Shown here: piece by piece, positions 8,005 to 15,787 of the stretch | Position numbering within the stretch: position 1 is the stretch's first letter | Layout of the letters: every line of letters starts with the position of its first letter | The notes under the pieces: generated by a model | The model's input: the letters and a program-made list of their open reading frames with translations, nothing else | Told to the model about the DNA's origin: nothing | Databases searched by the model: none | DNA from: Paenibacillus sp. D2_2 | GTDB lineage: Bacteria; Bacillota; Bacilli; Paenibacillales; Paenibacillaceae | DNA length: 64,000 nucleotides | Assembly: GCF_031199965.1 (NCBI RefSeq) | Contig: NZ_CP133605.1 | Coordinates: 1,954,501 to 2,018,500 of the forward strand | Reading direction: 5' to 3' | Translations under genes and position numbers: made by a program

Positions 8005-8892
8005 TTACATCCCATGGTTGCGTGATGCCTGCCTATATTGCTTGGGTGACATGCCGAATTTTTTGCGGAATACTTTATGGAAATAGTTATAGTTCGGAAA
8101 CCCGGAGCTCTCGGCGACATGTTCCAGAGACATAGGGCTGAAGGTGATCCGCTCCCGCGCCATATTTAATCGAACCTCTAGAGCATATTGAATGATACTG
8201 GTTCCGAATGTCTCTTTGAACAAGTGAACGGCGCGTGATACGCTGATGTCAACATGGGCCGCTGCATCCTCCAGCTTAAAAGGAGAGGCGGCATTCTCTT
8301 CAATATAGTTCTTGATGCGATGGGCAAGATAAGTCGGATAAGTGGGCAGCGGCTGCTGCAGGAAGTTTCGATCGATATCCAGGCACAATATTCTTAAGTA
8401 GTACTCTGCTATTTCAGGCGTAGGATTAGAAATCCGCCGCTGCTCGAGCATAATTTGACGGAAGGCGCCAATGATACCTTCGGACAGGGGAACCTTCATC
8501 TTCTGTGGTCGGTCGTACTTCTCCCACCATTCTTCGACCCACTTTCCGGATAGGAAAATATGATAATCAGCGCTGGAGACAATCGTCTCACCGAGCTGAT
8601 TCTGCTCCGCCTCGATCCTAAGTTCATATGGCTCATTTGGCTTGAACAGCAGTAGGTCACCGGGTTCAAGCAGCTCTAGCTTGCCATCCAAGCGGGCTCG
8701 GCAGCGTCCGAATGATTGCAGGCGGATGAGATAACTATGCAATCCTTCGGGATTAACCATATGAAAGGGCTTGCGGTGAGAGGAATAGTTAGCAGTTAGT
8801 ATTTGCAAGTCCAAGCGCTCTGACGGCGCTCCCTCGACGATGTGCTGAGAGGGGCGGTTGGTAGCTGGTAGTTGAAAGTTTTGGCAATCCAT
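8005..8892 (-). CDS. AraC-family transcriptional regulator
   Basis: A 295-residue regulator with an N-terminal cupin-like sugar-sensing domain (about 30-160, including GKLELLEPGDLLLFKPNEPY) and a C-terminal double helix-turn-helix (about 195-290, ending ESSGFPNYNYFHKVFRKKFGMSPKQYR). It is divergent from the three-gene operon that starts at 9171 and is therefore its likely regulator. The ATG follows AAGGAG. The effector cannot be read from sequence; by family and context it is probably a sugar or cyclitol. Confidence 0.9.
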   Translation of the reverse strand: MDCQNFQLPATNRPSQHIVEGAPSERLDLQILTANYSSHRKPFHMVNPEGLHSYLIRLQSFGRCRARLDGKLELLEPGDLLLFKPNEPYELRIEAEQNQLGETIVSSADYHIFLSGKWVEEWWEKYDRPQKMKVPLSEGIIGAFRQIMLEQRRISNPTPEIAEYYLRILCLDIDRNFLQQPLPTYPTYLAHRIKNYIEENAASPFKLEDAAAHVDISVSRAVHLFKETFGTSIIQYALEVRLNMARERITFSPMSLEHVAESSGFPNYNYFHKVFRKKFGMSPKQYRQASRNHGM

Positions 8893-8965
8893 CGATGATT
8901 CTCCTTAATATATAAATAAAATAATGACCAGATTGTTCATGTTTGAATCATATTATTCATTTTAA

Positions 8966-8980
8966 ATGAAAGCGATTTGA
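8966..8980. promoter_or_regulatory. cre-like site upstream of the catabolic operon
   Basis: ATGAAAGCGATTTGA matches the CcpA consensus WTGNAANCGNWNNCW at all but one position. It lies in the divergent gap between the AraC gene and the isomerase operon, a reasonable place for catabolite repression. Confidence 0.35.
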
Positions 8981-9170
8981 AATACCATTGGAATTGTAAT
9001 GCTAATATAAAAAAATCCTTTTCAGGAGCGGTATCGTTGGCCGAATGCTGAGATAGGCGCTAGATAAGTAAGACCTATGAATTCGGCATACTCGAGGGTG
9101 TTACAAGTTATAAAGTACACATTTTCGGTATTCAGGAATCGCCACAATCATTCGTAATGAGGTGAATCAT

Positions 9171-9937
9171 TTGGTGAAGGTAGGATTACAGCTTTATACA
9201 GTACGGGATTATTTGGAACGTGATTTTGAAGGTACGCTACGGAAGGTGGCTGAGCTTGGATACCAAGGCGTGGAATTCGCCGGTTTCTATGGCCGTACTC
9301 CGGAGCAAGTCAAGGCTATCCTTGATGAGACAGGACTTGTCGCTTTAGGTGCGCATACACCATATGAACGTTTGCTTCATGCGCTGGATGAAGAGATCGC
9401 TTTCAACAAAGCCATTGGTAATCGTTACTTGGCCATGCCTTATTTGGCCGAAGAGGATCGTGGGCGCTGGGGTGAAGTGATAGAAGATTTGAAAGTGATT
9501 GGTCAGCGTTGCGCTGAAGAGGGAATGGTGCTGTTCTATCATAACCATGACTTCGAATTGACACAGAAGCTGGGGACAAGCCAGTTCTTGATGCGATATT
9601 CTCCGAAGTATCCGAAGAATTACTCAAAGTCGAACTGGATTCATGCTGGGTGTACTTCGCGGGATTTGACCCGCTTGAATATATCGCTAAATACAGCGGT
9701 CGCTTGCCGCTGCTGCATTGGAAGGACCTCGTTAAGAAGGCAGATGGGTCACCGGAGACGGTGGAACTGGGTAAGGGAGAAGTGAATGTGCGTGATATTG
9801 CCGACGCTGCTATTCAGGCTGGTGCCGAATGGTTGGTCGTAGAACAGGATTATTGCGCTAATGATTCATTGAAGAGTATTGAGACAAGTATGGAGTTTAT
9901 ACGCGCTTATGCACAAGGAGGAAAACTAAATGTCTAA
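9171..9937 (+). CDS. Sugar phosphate isomerase/epimerase (AP-endonuclease-2-like TIM barrel), frameshifted
   Basis: Member of the xylose-isomerase-like TIM-barrel family (IolE/IolI/hydroxypyruvate isomerase relatives). It begins KVGLQLYTVRDYLERDFEG and shows the family strands GALGAHTPYE-like and MVLFYHNHDFEL. The frame breaks at the GGGG run 9572-9575; a fifth G restores KLGDKPVLDAIFSEVSEELL and leads into VELDSCWVYFAGFDP and PLLHWKDL. TTG at 9171 is taken as the start because TGAGGTG lies seven bases before it. Its stop overlaps the next ATG by eight bases, so the operon is translationally coupled. The substrate is unknown. Confidence 0.85.
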
Positions 9938-11012
9938 AAAAATAAAAGTAGCTGTAATTGGGTGTGGCGGGATCGCTAACGGCAAGCATTTGCCAAGTCT
10001 TTCGCAGGTAGAGCAAGTTGAATTGGTCGCTTTTTGCGATATTATTGAAGAACGCGCAACTAAAGCGGCTGCTGAATATGGCGTAGAAGGCGCCAAAGTA
10101 TTCACGGATTTCCGCAAGCTATTGGCAGAAACTGATGTAGAGGTTATTCACGTATGTACGCCTAACGATTCTCACGCGGAGATCACGGTAGCTTCCCTGG
10201 AATCCGGACGCCATGTTATGTGTGAGAAGCCGATGGCTAAGACGGCTGAGCAAGCTCGTCAAATGCTGGATGCAGCGAAGCGTACCGGCAAGAAGTTGAG
10301 CATCGCATATCAGAACCGCTTCCGTGATGACAGCTTGTATTTGAAGCAATTGTGCGAAGAAGGCGAATTGGGCGATATTTATCTGGGTAAGGCACTGGCG
10401 CTTCGTCGTCGTGCAGTTCCTACTTGGGGTGTATTCCTTGATGAAGAGAAGCAAGGTGGAGGCCCACTCATCGATATCGGAACTCACGCACTAGACTTGA
10501 CGCTGTGGTTGATGGATAACTACGAGCCGAAGAGTGTAACTGGACAAGTGTTCCACAAGCTAGGTGATCGTGAGAATGCGGCAAATGCATTTGGTCCATG
10601 GAATCCGGAAGAGTTCAAAGTTGAAGATTCTGCATTCGGATTCATTACGATGAAGAATGGTGCGACCATTATTCTTGAGTCGAGCTGGGCAATCAACATG
10701 GTTGATATCGGCGAAGCAAGAACGATGCTGTGCGGTACTGAAGGCGGAGCGGACATGACTAACGGTCTGCGTATTAATGGCGAGAAGAACAGTCGCTTGT
10801 ATGACACGAAGATCGACCTTGGCGCTGGCGGTGTAGCGTTCTATGACGGCAAAGTAGAGAATGAAGCTGTCCGTGAGGCGAGAACTTGGATTGAAGCGGT
10901 TATTGAAGACAAAGAGCCGGTTGTAAAGCCTGAGCAGGCTCTCGTAGTTACTGAAATTCTTGAGGCGATTTATGAATCGGCGAAGACAGGCAAGGCAGTA
11001 TATTTTGATTAA
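9930..11012 (+). CDS. Gfo/Idh/MocA-family NAD(P)-dependent oxidoreductase
   Basis: Sugar or inositol dehydrogenase-like enzyme of 360 residues. The N-terminal Rossmann motif is VAVIGCGGIANGKHLPSL; the catalytic Lys motif is CEKPMAKT; the C-terminal alpha/beta domain contains GGGPLIDIGTHALDLTLWL with the conserved Asp and His. It is sandwiched between two sugar isomerase/epimerase-like genes, the usual setting of pathways that oxidise a sugar or cyclitol and then isomerise the keto product. The exact substrate cannot be told. The ribosome site is GGAGG, overlapping the end of the upstream gene. Confidence 0.93.
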   Translation: MSKKIKVAVIGCGGIANGKHLPSLSQVEQVELVAFCDIIEERATKAAAEYGVEGAKVFTDFRKLLAETDVEVIHVCTPNDSHAEITVASLESGRHVMCEKPMAKTAEQARQMLDAAKRTGKKLSIAYQNRFRDDSLYLKQLCEEGELGDIYLGKALALRRRAVPTWGVFLDEEKQGGGPLIDIGTHALDLTLWLMDNYEPKSVTGQVFHKLGDRENAANAFGPWNPEEFKVEDSAFGFITMKNGATIILESSWAINMVDIGEARTMLCGTEGGADMTNGLRINGEKNSRLYDTKIDLGAGGVAFYDGKVENEAVREARTWIEAVIEDKEPVVKPEQALVVTEILEAIYESAKTGKAVYFD

Positions 11013-11085
11013 TTAATACATCAAGAATAAGGGCTCACAGCCCTAGGTACGATAATTTCAAGAAATATAGGTAGGAGGAATTACA

Positions 11086-12054
11086 ATGAAATTAGGCGTT
11101 TTTATGGTTCTGTTCGGAGATCGTTCGTTTGAAGAAGCACTGGATATGGCTGCATCTCAAGGCTTAAAAGCCGTTGAGATCGGCACAGGAGGCAATCCCG
11201 GCAATGCTCACTGCAATCCGGAGCTGTTGCTAGAAAATAAAACGGCTCGTGAGCAGTTCAAGAAGGCGGTGGAATCCCGCGGTCTGATGATCAGTGCCTT
11301 GAGTTGCCACGGTAACCCGCTACATCCACAGAAAGCTCTTGCACAGAAGGACCATGACGATTTCGTCAAGACGGTTCAGCTTGCAGAATTGCTCGAAGTA
11401 CCGGTTGTTAACACTTTCTCTGGATGTCCAGGTGATCATGAGAATGCAATGTATCCGAACTGGCCGGTTGCTCCTTGGCCAAATGATTATCAGGAAATAT
11501 TGAACTGGCAATGGGAGAACAAGGTCATTCCTTACTGGAAAGAATGGGGCGCTTACGCTGCGCAGCATAACGTTAAGATCGGCCTTGAACTTCATGGAGG
11601 CTTCTCAGTTCATACCCCGGGAACATTGCTTCGTCTCCGCGAAGCAGCAGGTGAAGTGATTGGCGCGAACCTCGACCCTAGCCATATGTGGTGGCAAGGC
11701 ATCGATCCGGTGCAGGCGGTTGCTATTCTAGGTAAAGCTGGCGCAATTCATCACTTCCATGCGAAGGATACGACAATCGATCCAATCAATGTTAATATGC
11801 ACGGGATTACTGACATGCAGTCATACTCGCTGATGCAGGATCGCGCTTGGCAATTCCGTACAGTGGGATATGGGCATGATATGAAGACATGGGCTGATAT
11901 TATCAGTGCGCTGCGCTTGTATGGTTATGACTATGCAGTAAGTATCGAGCATGAAGATGGATTGATGTCGATTGAAGAAGGCTTCACCAAAGCCGTTCGC
12001 AATTTGCAACAAGTTATTATGGAGGACTCTGCTGCAGAGATGTGGTGGGTGTAG
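11086..12054 (+). CDS. Sugar phosphate isomerase/epimerase family protein
   Basis: TIM-barrel protein of 322 residues. Recognisable family elements are KAVEIGTGGNPGNAHCNP, KIGLELHGGFSVHTPGTLLRL, GANLDPSHMWWQGIDP, AIHHFHAKDT and VSIEHEDGLMS; Glu, Asp, His and Glu at the strand ends form the divalent-metal site of the family. It is the third gene of the operon, separated by about 73 bases from the dehydrogenase, with a GGGCT/AGCCC hairpin at 11030-11045 in the gap that may tune stability. The start follows AGGAGG. Closer to the IolE-like branch of secreted-sugar or inositol catabolism than to xylose isomerase proper; substrate unknown. Confidence 0.9.
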   Translation: MKLGVFMVLFGDRSFEEALDMAASQGLKAVEIGTGGNPGNAHCNPELLLENKTAREQFKKAVESRGLMISALSCHGNPLHPQKALAQKDHDDFVKTVQLAELLEVPVVNTFSGCPGDHENAMYPNWPVAPWPNDYQEILNWQWENKVIPYWKEWGAYAAQHNVKIGLELHGGFSVHTPGTLLRLREAAGEVIGANLDPSHMWWQGIDPVQAVAILGKAGAIHHFHAKDTTIDPINVNMHGITDMQSYSLMQDRAWQFRTVGYGHDMKTWADIISALRLYGYDYAVSIEHEDGLMSIEEGFTKAVRNLQQVIMEDSAAEMWWV

Positions 12055-12080
12055 ATAACACAGATTAGAATAGAATTAGA

Positions 12081-12116
12081 AATAACGGCTGCCGTTAATC
12101 GGAGCCGTTATTTTTG
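12081..12116 (+). terminator. Terminator of the isomerase/dehydrogenase operon
   Basis: ATAACGGCT pairs with AGCCGTTAT around a short loop, followed by TTTTTG. Confidence 0.85.
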
Positions 12117-12222
12117 TATATGATTAAAGTCTATGTTAATAATACCGAATATGTAAAAATGTTAGGGCAAACTATAAACTCGGTGTTAATTTATTTAAAA
12201 ATATGATAAACTGAAACAAACT

Positions 12223-12237
12223 AACTTATTGTAAGTT
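12223..12237. promoter_or_regulatory. Candidate operator of the YodB-like regulator
   Basis: AACTTATTGTAAGTT is a perfect inverted repeat (six-base arms, three-base spacer) about 60 bases before the hxlR-family gene, upstream of a TATAAA -10 at 12256. Autoregulation through such a palindrome is usual for YodB/CatR-type repressors. Confidence 0.45.
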
Positions 12238-12295
12238 TTTAACGACAATGTTTCTTATAAAGTAATGTTTTTAATTAAGTAAGAGGTGAAATGTA

Positions 12296-12622
12296 ATGGA
12301 TGATAATGGTACATCCATGTGTCCGATGTGTCCACGCTTTGAATCGGCATTTACTTTGCTGGGAAAACGTTGGAACGGATTAATTATTCGAACTTTAATG
12401 AACGGACCCAGGAGATTCAAAGATATTTCAAATGGCATCCCGTCGATGAGTGATAAAATGCTGTCTGAACGAATGAAGGATCTTGAGAACGAAGGCATTC
12501 TTGTGCGACATGTATACCCGGAGACGCCTGTTCGGATCGAATACGAGTTGACGGATAAAGGACGTGCTCTGCGTCCTGTTATGGATCAGGTTCAATGCTG
12601 GGCGGAAGAATGGATTGATTAA
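12296..12622 (+). CDS. HxlR-family regulator, YodB/CatR-like redox sensor
   Basis: A 108-residue winged-helix repressor closely resembling Bacillus YodB (shared core ESAFTLLGKRWNGLIIRTLM and SDKMLSERMKDLE, then PETPVRIEYELTDKG). YodB senses diamide and quinones through an N-terminal cysteine. Here that cysteine is part of CPMCP (Cys9 and Cys12), giving a vicinal pair rather than one Cys. The ATG follows AGAGGTG. A flavin oxidoreductase gene follows after a repeat element, consistent with a thiol or quinone stress role. A perfect AACTTA-TTG-TAAGTT palindrome upstream is a likely operator. Confidence 0.85.
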   Translation: MDDNGTSMCPMCPRFESAFTLLGKRWNGLIIRTLMNGPRRFKDISNGIPSMSDKMLSERMKDLENEGILVRHVYPETPVRIEYELTDKGRALRPVMDQVQCWAEEWID

Positions 12623-12672
12623 CGTTGCTAAGCCGTGCCGCTACCTGTGACGGGGGCGGCACGAATATTGCG

Positions 12673-12789
12673 AGTTCAAAAGGCAGGTTTTCAACGCGAT
12701 CCCATGCTTCCGATGTGCTTTTTCAAAATGCTTCAGTTGGATTAAGCTAGGGTTGTAAGGAGCGGAGTGGACTTTTTGAACAACCTCTA
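12673..12789 (+). repeat. TTCAAAAAG inverted-repeat element, truncated copy
   Basis: A 117-base element beginning GAGTTCAAAAGGCAGG and ending GGACTTTTTGAACAACCTC. Its interior (CTTCAGTTGGATTAAGCTAGG, then GGAGCGGAG) matches the copy at 54327-54525, but it has lost the distal part containing GAATTCAAGATTCGATG. Confidence 0.75.
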
Positions 12790-12813
12790 ATATTTCAGAG
12801 AGTAGGTGTAATT

Positions 12814-13374
12814 TTGGCTGAGGTAATAGTAATCGGAGCAGGACCTGCAGGGGCAAGTGCAGCTTTGTTTCTGGCTAAGGCAGGTAAAGAGACGCTTGTT
12901 CTAGACGGCAATGCAAGCATGACGAAGAGAGCCTGGATTGAGAATCATTATGGCGTTAAAGAGGCGACAGGACCCGACTTATTGCAGACAGGTCGTGAAC
13001 AAGCCGAGAAATTCGGCGCCAAGTTCATCGAAGAGAAAGTAATAGCCGTAGATACGAATGGTGAAACCAGAGTAACCGTTAAGACGGAATCGGGACGTAG
13101 CTATGAAGCTTCTCATGTTATTCTGGCGACTGGTGCGCTTACGGATTTAGCTAAGACGATTGGCCTTACACTTAAGGATGGAAGAGAGCCTCGCATTAAG
13201 ACCGTCATTGATACGGACGGCAATGGACGAACCAGTAAGCCGCGGATTTGGGCAGCGGGTACAGTAGCTGGCGTCAGCGTGCATACCATTATTACAGCTG
13301 GCGATGGCGCTAAAGTTGCGATTGAGATTATTAGTGAATTGAACGGTGAACGTTACGTTGACCACGACATTTAA
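12814..13374 (+). CDS. Half-size FAD-dependent oxidoreductase (thioredoxin-reductase-like)
   Basis: Protein of 186 residues starting at TTG, with the FAD-binding motif VIVIGAGPAGASAALFLAKAG, a second conserved stretch HVILATGAL and the C-terminal FAD motif PRIWAAGTVAGVSVHTIITAGDG. The domain order is that of thioredoxin reductase, but the NADPH-binding domain with its CxxC pair is absent, so it is a single-domain version rather than a truncation by a visible mutation. It probably needs a separate electron donor. It follows the YodB-like regulator and a repeat element; regulation by that protein is inference. A terminator follows at about 13395-13431. Confidence 0.75.
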   Translation: MAEVIVIGAGPAGASAALFLAKAGKETLVLDGNASMTKRAWIENHYGVKEATGPDLLQTGREQAEKFGAKFIEEKVIAVDTNGETRVTVKTESGRSYEASHVILATGALTDLAKTIGLTLKDGREPRIKTVIDTDGNGRTSKPRIWAAGTVAGVSVHTIITAGDGAKVAIEIISELNGERYVDHDI

Positions 13375-13394
13375 AATAAAATATTTTATAAGAG

Positions 13395-13431
13395 AGAGGC
13401 CTTCCTTTACAGGAGGGTCTTTTCTTTTTTG
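13395..13431 (+). terminator. Terminator after the FAD oxidoreductase
   Basis: AGAGGCCTTCC pairs with GGAGGGTCTT, followed by TTCTTTTTT. Confidence 0.7.
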
Positions 13432-13521
13432 TCTTACATGCGATTGTGATCTCATGTACTGTATTAAAAGAGAGCATATGCTACGTTAGGATTATGTCAA
13501 GAATAGAAGGAGATTTTAGAG

Positions 13522-14532
13522 ATGTCTTCTGTCGGAGTTATATTATCGCAAATCGGCACCCCCTTGGAGCCAACTGCCCAATCTGTACGTCCTTATTTAC
13601 GTAAATTTCTGTCGGACAGACGGATCATCGATTACTCTCCGTGGCTCTGGCAACCTCTGCTACGGGGAATCATTCTGCGCACAAGACCACGCAAATCGGC
13701 GAAGCTGTACCGTGAAATCTGGCAGAAGGAGGGATCGCCGCTACTGATCCATTCGCTGGCTCAGCAATCGGGGCTACAATCACGGCTCGGAGCAGAGTTC
13801 CAGGTCGAATTGGCACTGGCTTATAGTGAACCAAGCATGGAGCAGGCAATGACTAGTCTGGAATCCGCGGGGATCACACGAATTATTATAGTCCCTTTAT
13901 TTCCGCAGTATTCATCGACAACGAGTGCGTCGGTATATGATCAAGCCTGCTTCGCGGCACTCGGGAGGAGGAGCATATCTGGCCCAGTGTCCAAGCGTTA
14001 TATTCCGGCGCTGCGCTTCATGGACGCGTATTATCGTGAGCCTGGTTACATATCAGCGATGCAGTCTCATCTGTATTGTTACCTGGAAAGCATGAATGCC
14101 ACACCGGATTATTACGTACTTAGCTTCCATGGCATACCGAAGCGATATATTGATACCGGTGATCCTTATCCACAGCAATGTATGGAGACGGCCAAGCTGC
14201 TTGCTGAAGCGATGGGATGGGATTCAGACCGTTATGAAGTAACTTTCCAATCTCGCTTCGGACCGGAGGAGTGGGTAGGGCCTGCTACTGATCAGGTGCT
14301 CGGTCAGTTAGCTGAGCGGGGGATCAAGAAACCGCTTATTTTCTCACCTGGATTGGTTACGGATTGCTTGGAGACACTGCATGAGTTGGCTATAGAAGGA
14401 AGAGAACAATTTGCTGACGGAGGCGGAGATGCACAGCAGTTCAATGCAGCACCCTGTCTGAACGATCATGCGCAGTGGTTGGATTTCCTGTCCCAACAGG
14501 TGCAGAAGAATGCCCTAGGCTGGACAGACTGA
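13522..14532 (+). CDS. hemH: Ferrochelatase, proteobacterial-like type
   Basis: Inserts Fe2+ into a porphyrin in haem synthesis. The 336 residues include YLRKFLSDRRIID, SPLLIHS, IVPLFPQYSSTTS, the catalytic-His motif SFHGIPKRYIDTGDPYPQQC, a long TFQSRFGPEEW stretch and SPGLVTDCLETLHE with the metal-site Glu. These are features of the E. coli-type protoporphyrin ferrochelatase rather than the shorter Bacillus CpfC type, whose motif is SAHSLP. The canonical N-terminal NLGTP reads QIGTP. The gene stands alone between terminators with its own GGAG site and lies convergent to fnr. Horizontal origin is an inference from family type. Confidence 0.88.
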   Translation: MSSVGVILSQIGTPLEPTAQSVRPYLRKFLSDRRIIDYSPWLWQPLLRGIILRTRPRKSAKLYREIWQKEGSPLLIHSLAQQSGLQSRLGAEFQVELALAYSEPSMEQAMTSLESAGITRIIIVPLFPQYSSTTSASVYDQACFAALGRRSISGPVSKRYIPALRFMDAYYREPGYISAMQSHLYCYLESMNATPDYYVLSFHGIPKRYIDTGDPYPQQCMETAKLLAEAMGWDSDRYEVTFQSRFGPEEWVGPATDQVLGQLAERGIKKPLIFSPGLVTDCLETLHELAIEGREQFADGGGDAQQFNAAPCLNDHAQWLDFLSQQVQKNALGWTD

Positions 14533-14543
14533 ACGGATTAACA

Positions 14544-14580
14544 CAAAAAACCTTCATCTTCCTGGTGGGGAGGACGAAGG
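14544..14580 (-). terminator. Terminator of fnr
   Basis: On the minus strand CCTTCGTCC...GAAGATGAAGG is followed by TTTTTTG. Confidence 0.65.
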
Positions 14581-14608
14581 CTAAGGGGATGGTGTGCCGG
14601 ACTGAAAG

Positions 14609-15328
14609 TCAGATCCGGCAAATTTCATTCGGACAGAGCTCACAATGGCACATGTCTTGCAGCATAACCAGATCCTTAATGACGATCATGCCGTTCACAT
14701 ATTCAAGCGCGTCCTTCTTGCGCAGGTCGCTCAGCATACGGTTGACGCTCTCACGAGTTGCGCCGATCATGTTGGACAGGTCGGTATGCGTGATTTTCTT
14801 GTTAATAAGAATCGAATCGCCATATGGCTCACCGTAAGTGTTGCTAAGACGGATCAGAGTAGAGGTAAGAGCTCCGGGTTTGCCATACATCATCAAGTCG
14901 CGGAATTTAGTCTGCGTCAGACGATGATGGATACCCATCCATTTCATGAAATCGATTGAAAAATCGCAATGTTGGCAAATCATGATTTCCAAATCTTTTT
15001 GCTCAATGACGCCGACTTCACTGTCCTCAATCACTTCAGCCGTGAAGCTGTGCTTCATGCTAAAGAATGGATCTGCCTGTCCGACCATATCGCCGCGACC
15101 GTACATATATAGAATGAGTTCTTTGCCTTCATCGGTTGATTTGGTTAATTTTACACGCCCGCGCTTAATGTAGAATAGCTTATCGGAAAGATCGCCTTCC
15201 CAGAAAAGATGTGTCCCCTCAGGATAAGATTTATCCTTCATCGTAACAAGAAGTCTGTTGAAGTTTTGCTCGGAGAAACAACTTGTATTGCCGCGGGGCA
15301 TGGTGGTATTTACACTTTCACTCATCAT
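14609..15328 (-). CDS. fnr: Fnr, oxygen-sensing Crp/Fnr regulator
   Basis: Global anaerobic regulator of 239 residues: cyclic-nucleotide-binding-like barrel (about 25-140), dimer helix, winged helix (TDLSNMIGATRESVNRMLSDL, about 180-205) and a C-terminal tail containing MCHCELCPNEIC. Bacillus-type Fnr carries its 4Fe-4S cysteines at the C-terminus, unlike E. coli Fnr, and this tail fits that pattern. It is divergent from adhE-pflBA, whose upstream regions hold several TGTGA-N6-TCACA boxes. Two tandem ATGs exist; the first follows AAGGGG. Assignment as true oxygen sensor is strong; the small paralogues at 2.1 and 3.8 kb lack this tail. Confidence 0.92.
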   Translation of the reverse strand: MMSESVNTTMPRGNTSCFSEQNFNRLLVTMKDKSYPEGTHLFWEGDLSDKLFYIKRGRVKLTKSTDEGKELILYMYGRGDMVGQADPFFSMKHSFTAEVIEDSEVGVIEQKDLEIMICQHCDFSIDFMKWMGIHHRLTQTKFRDLMMYGKPGALTSTLIRLSNTYGEPYGDSILINKKITHTDLSNMIGATRESVNRMLSDLRKKDALEYVNGMIVIKDLVMLQDMCHCELCPNEICRI

Positions 15329-15787
15329 CGATTTCCCCTTTTATACGAATTTGTTCTAAATTTTCTGAAAATTTTAAATTATTTTAAATTAATTATATAA
15401 CGATTATTTGATTTTGGGTCGCCTCTAATACGTCTAAAAGTGTCTAATTTTTAACATTGTGACTAATTTCACTTTGGAAGCGTTATCCAACTGCTGATAT
15501 ATTGTAAGAAGTTAATGAGACAAAACTCAATTTATTAGGTTGCTTACAATTTAGAATCGATGAAAAATAGAACATATAGATGTAAGAACACGATGAAAAT
15601 ATACAACAAAAGATGAAAGTTTTCAACTATTTTAAACTATGTGAAAAAATTCACTATACAAACAAAAATCGATATGTTATGATCAAACCATAAAGAGAAG
15701 CACAAAGCTTCCAGCGGATATATCTGTAAGTGAAATATTTCACGAACTAATTCAGATAGGTCCACTAACCTTAGGAGGATGAGAGAG
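15329..15787 (+). promoter_or_regulatory. fnr-adhE intergenic region with three Fnr boxes
   Basis: This AT-rich divergent gap contains three matches to TGTGA-N6-TCACA: TGTGACTAATTTCACT (15458-15473), TGTGAAAAAATTCACT (15640-15655) and AGTGAAATATTTCACG (15729-15744). A TATGAT -10 at 15678-15683 predicts an adhE start near 15690, which puts the middle box at about -42, the class II activation position. The third box lies in the leader and might repress or be fortuitous. No coding sequence is seen here. Confidence 0.65.
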
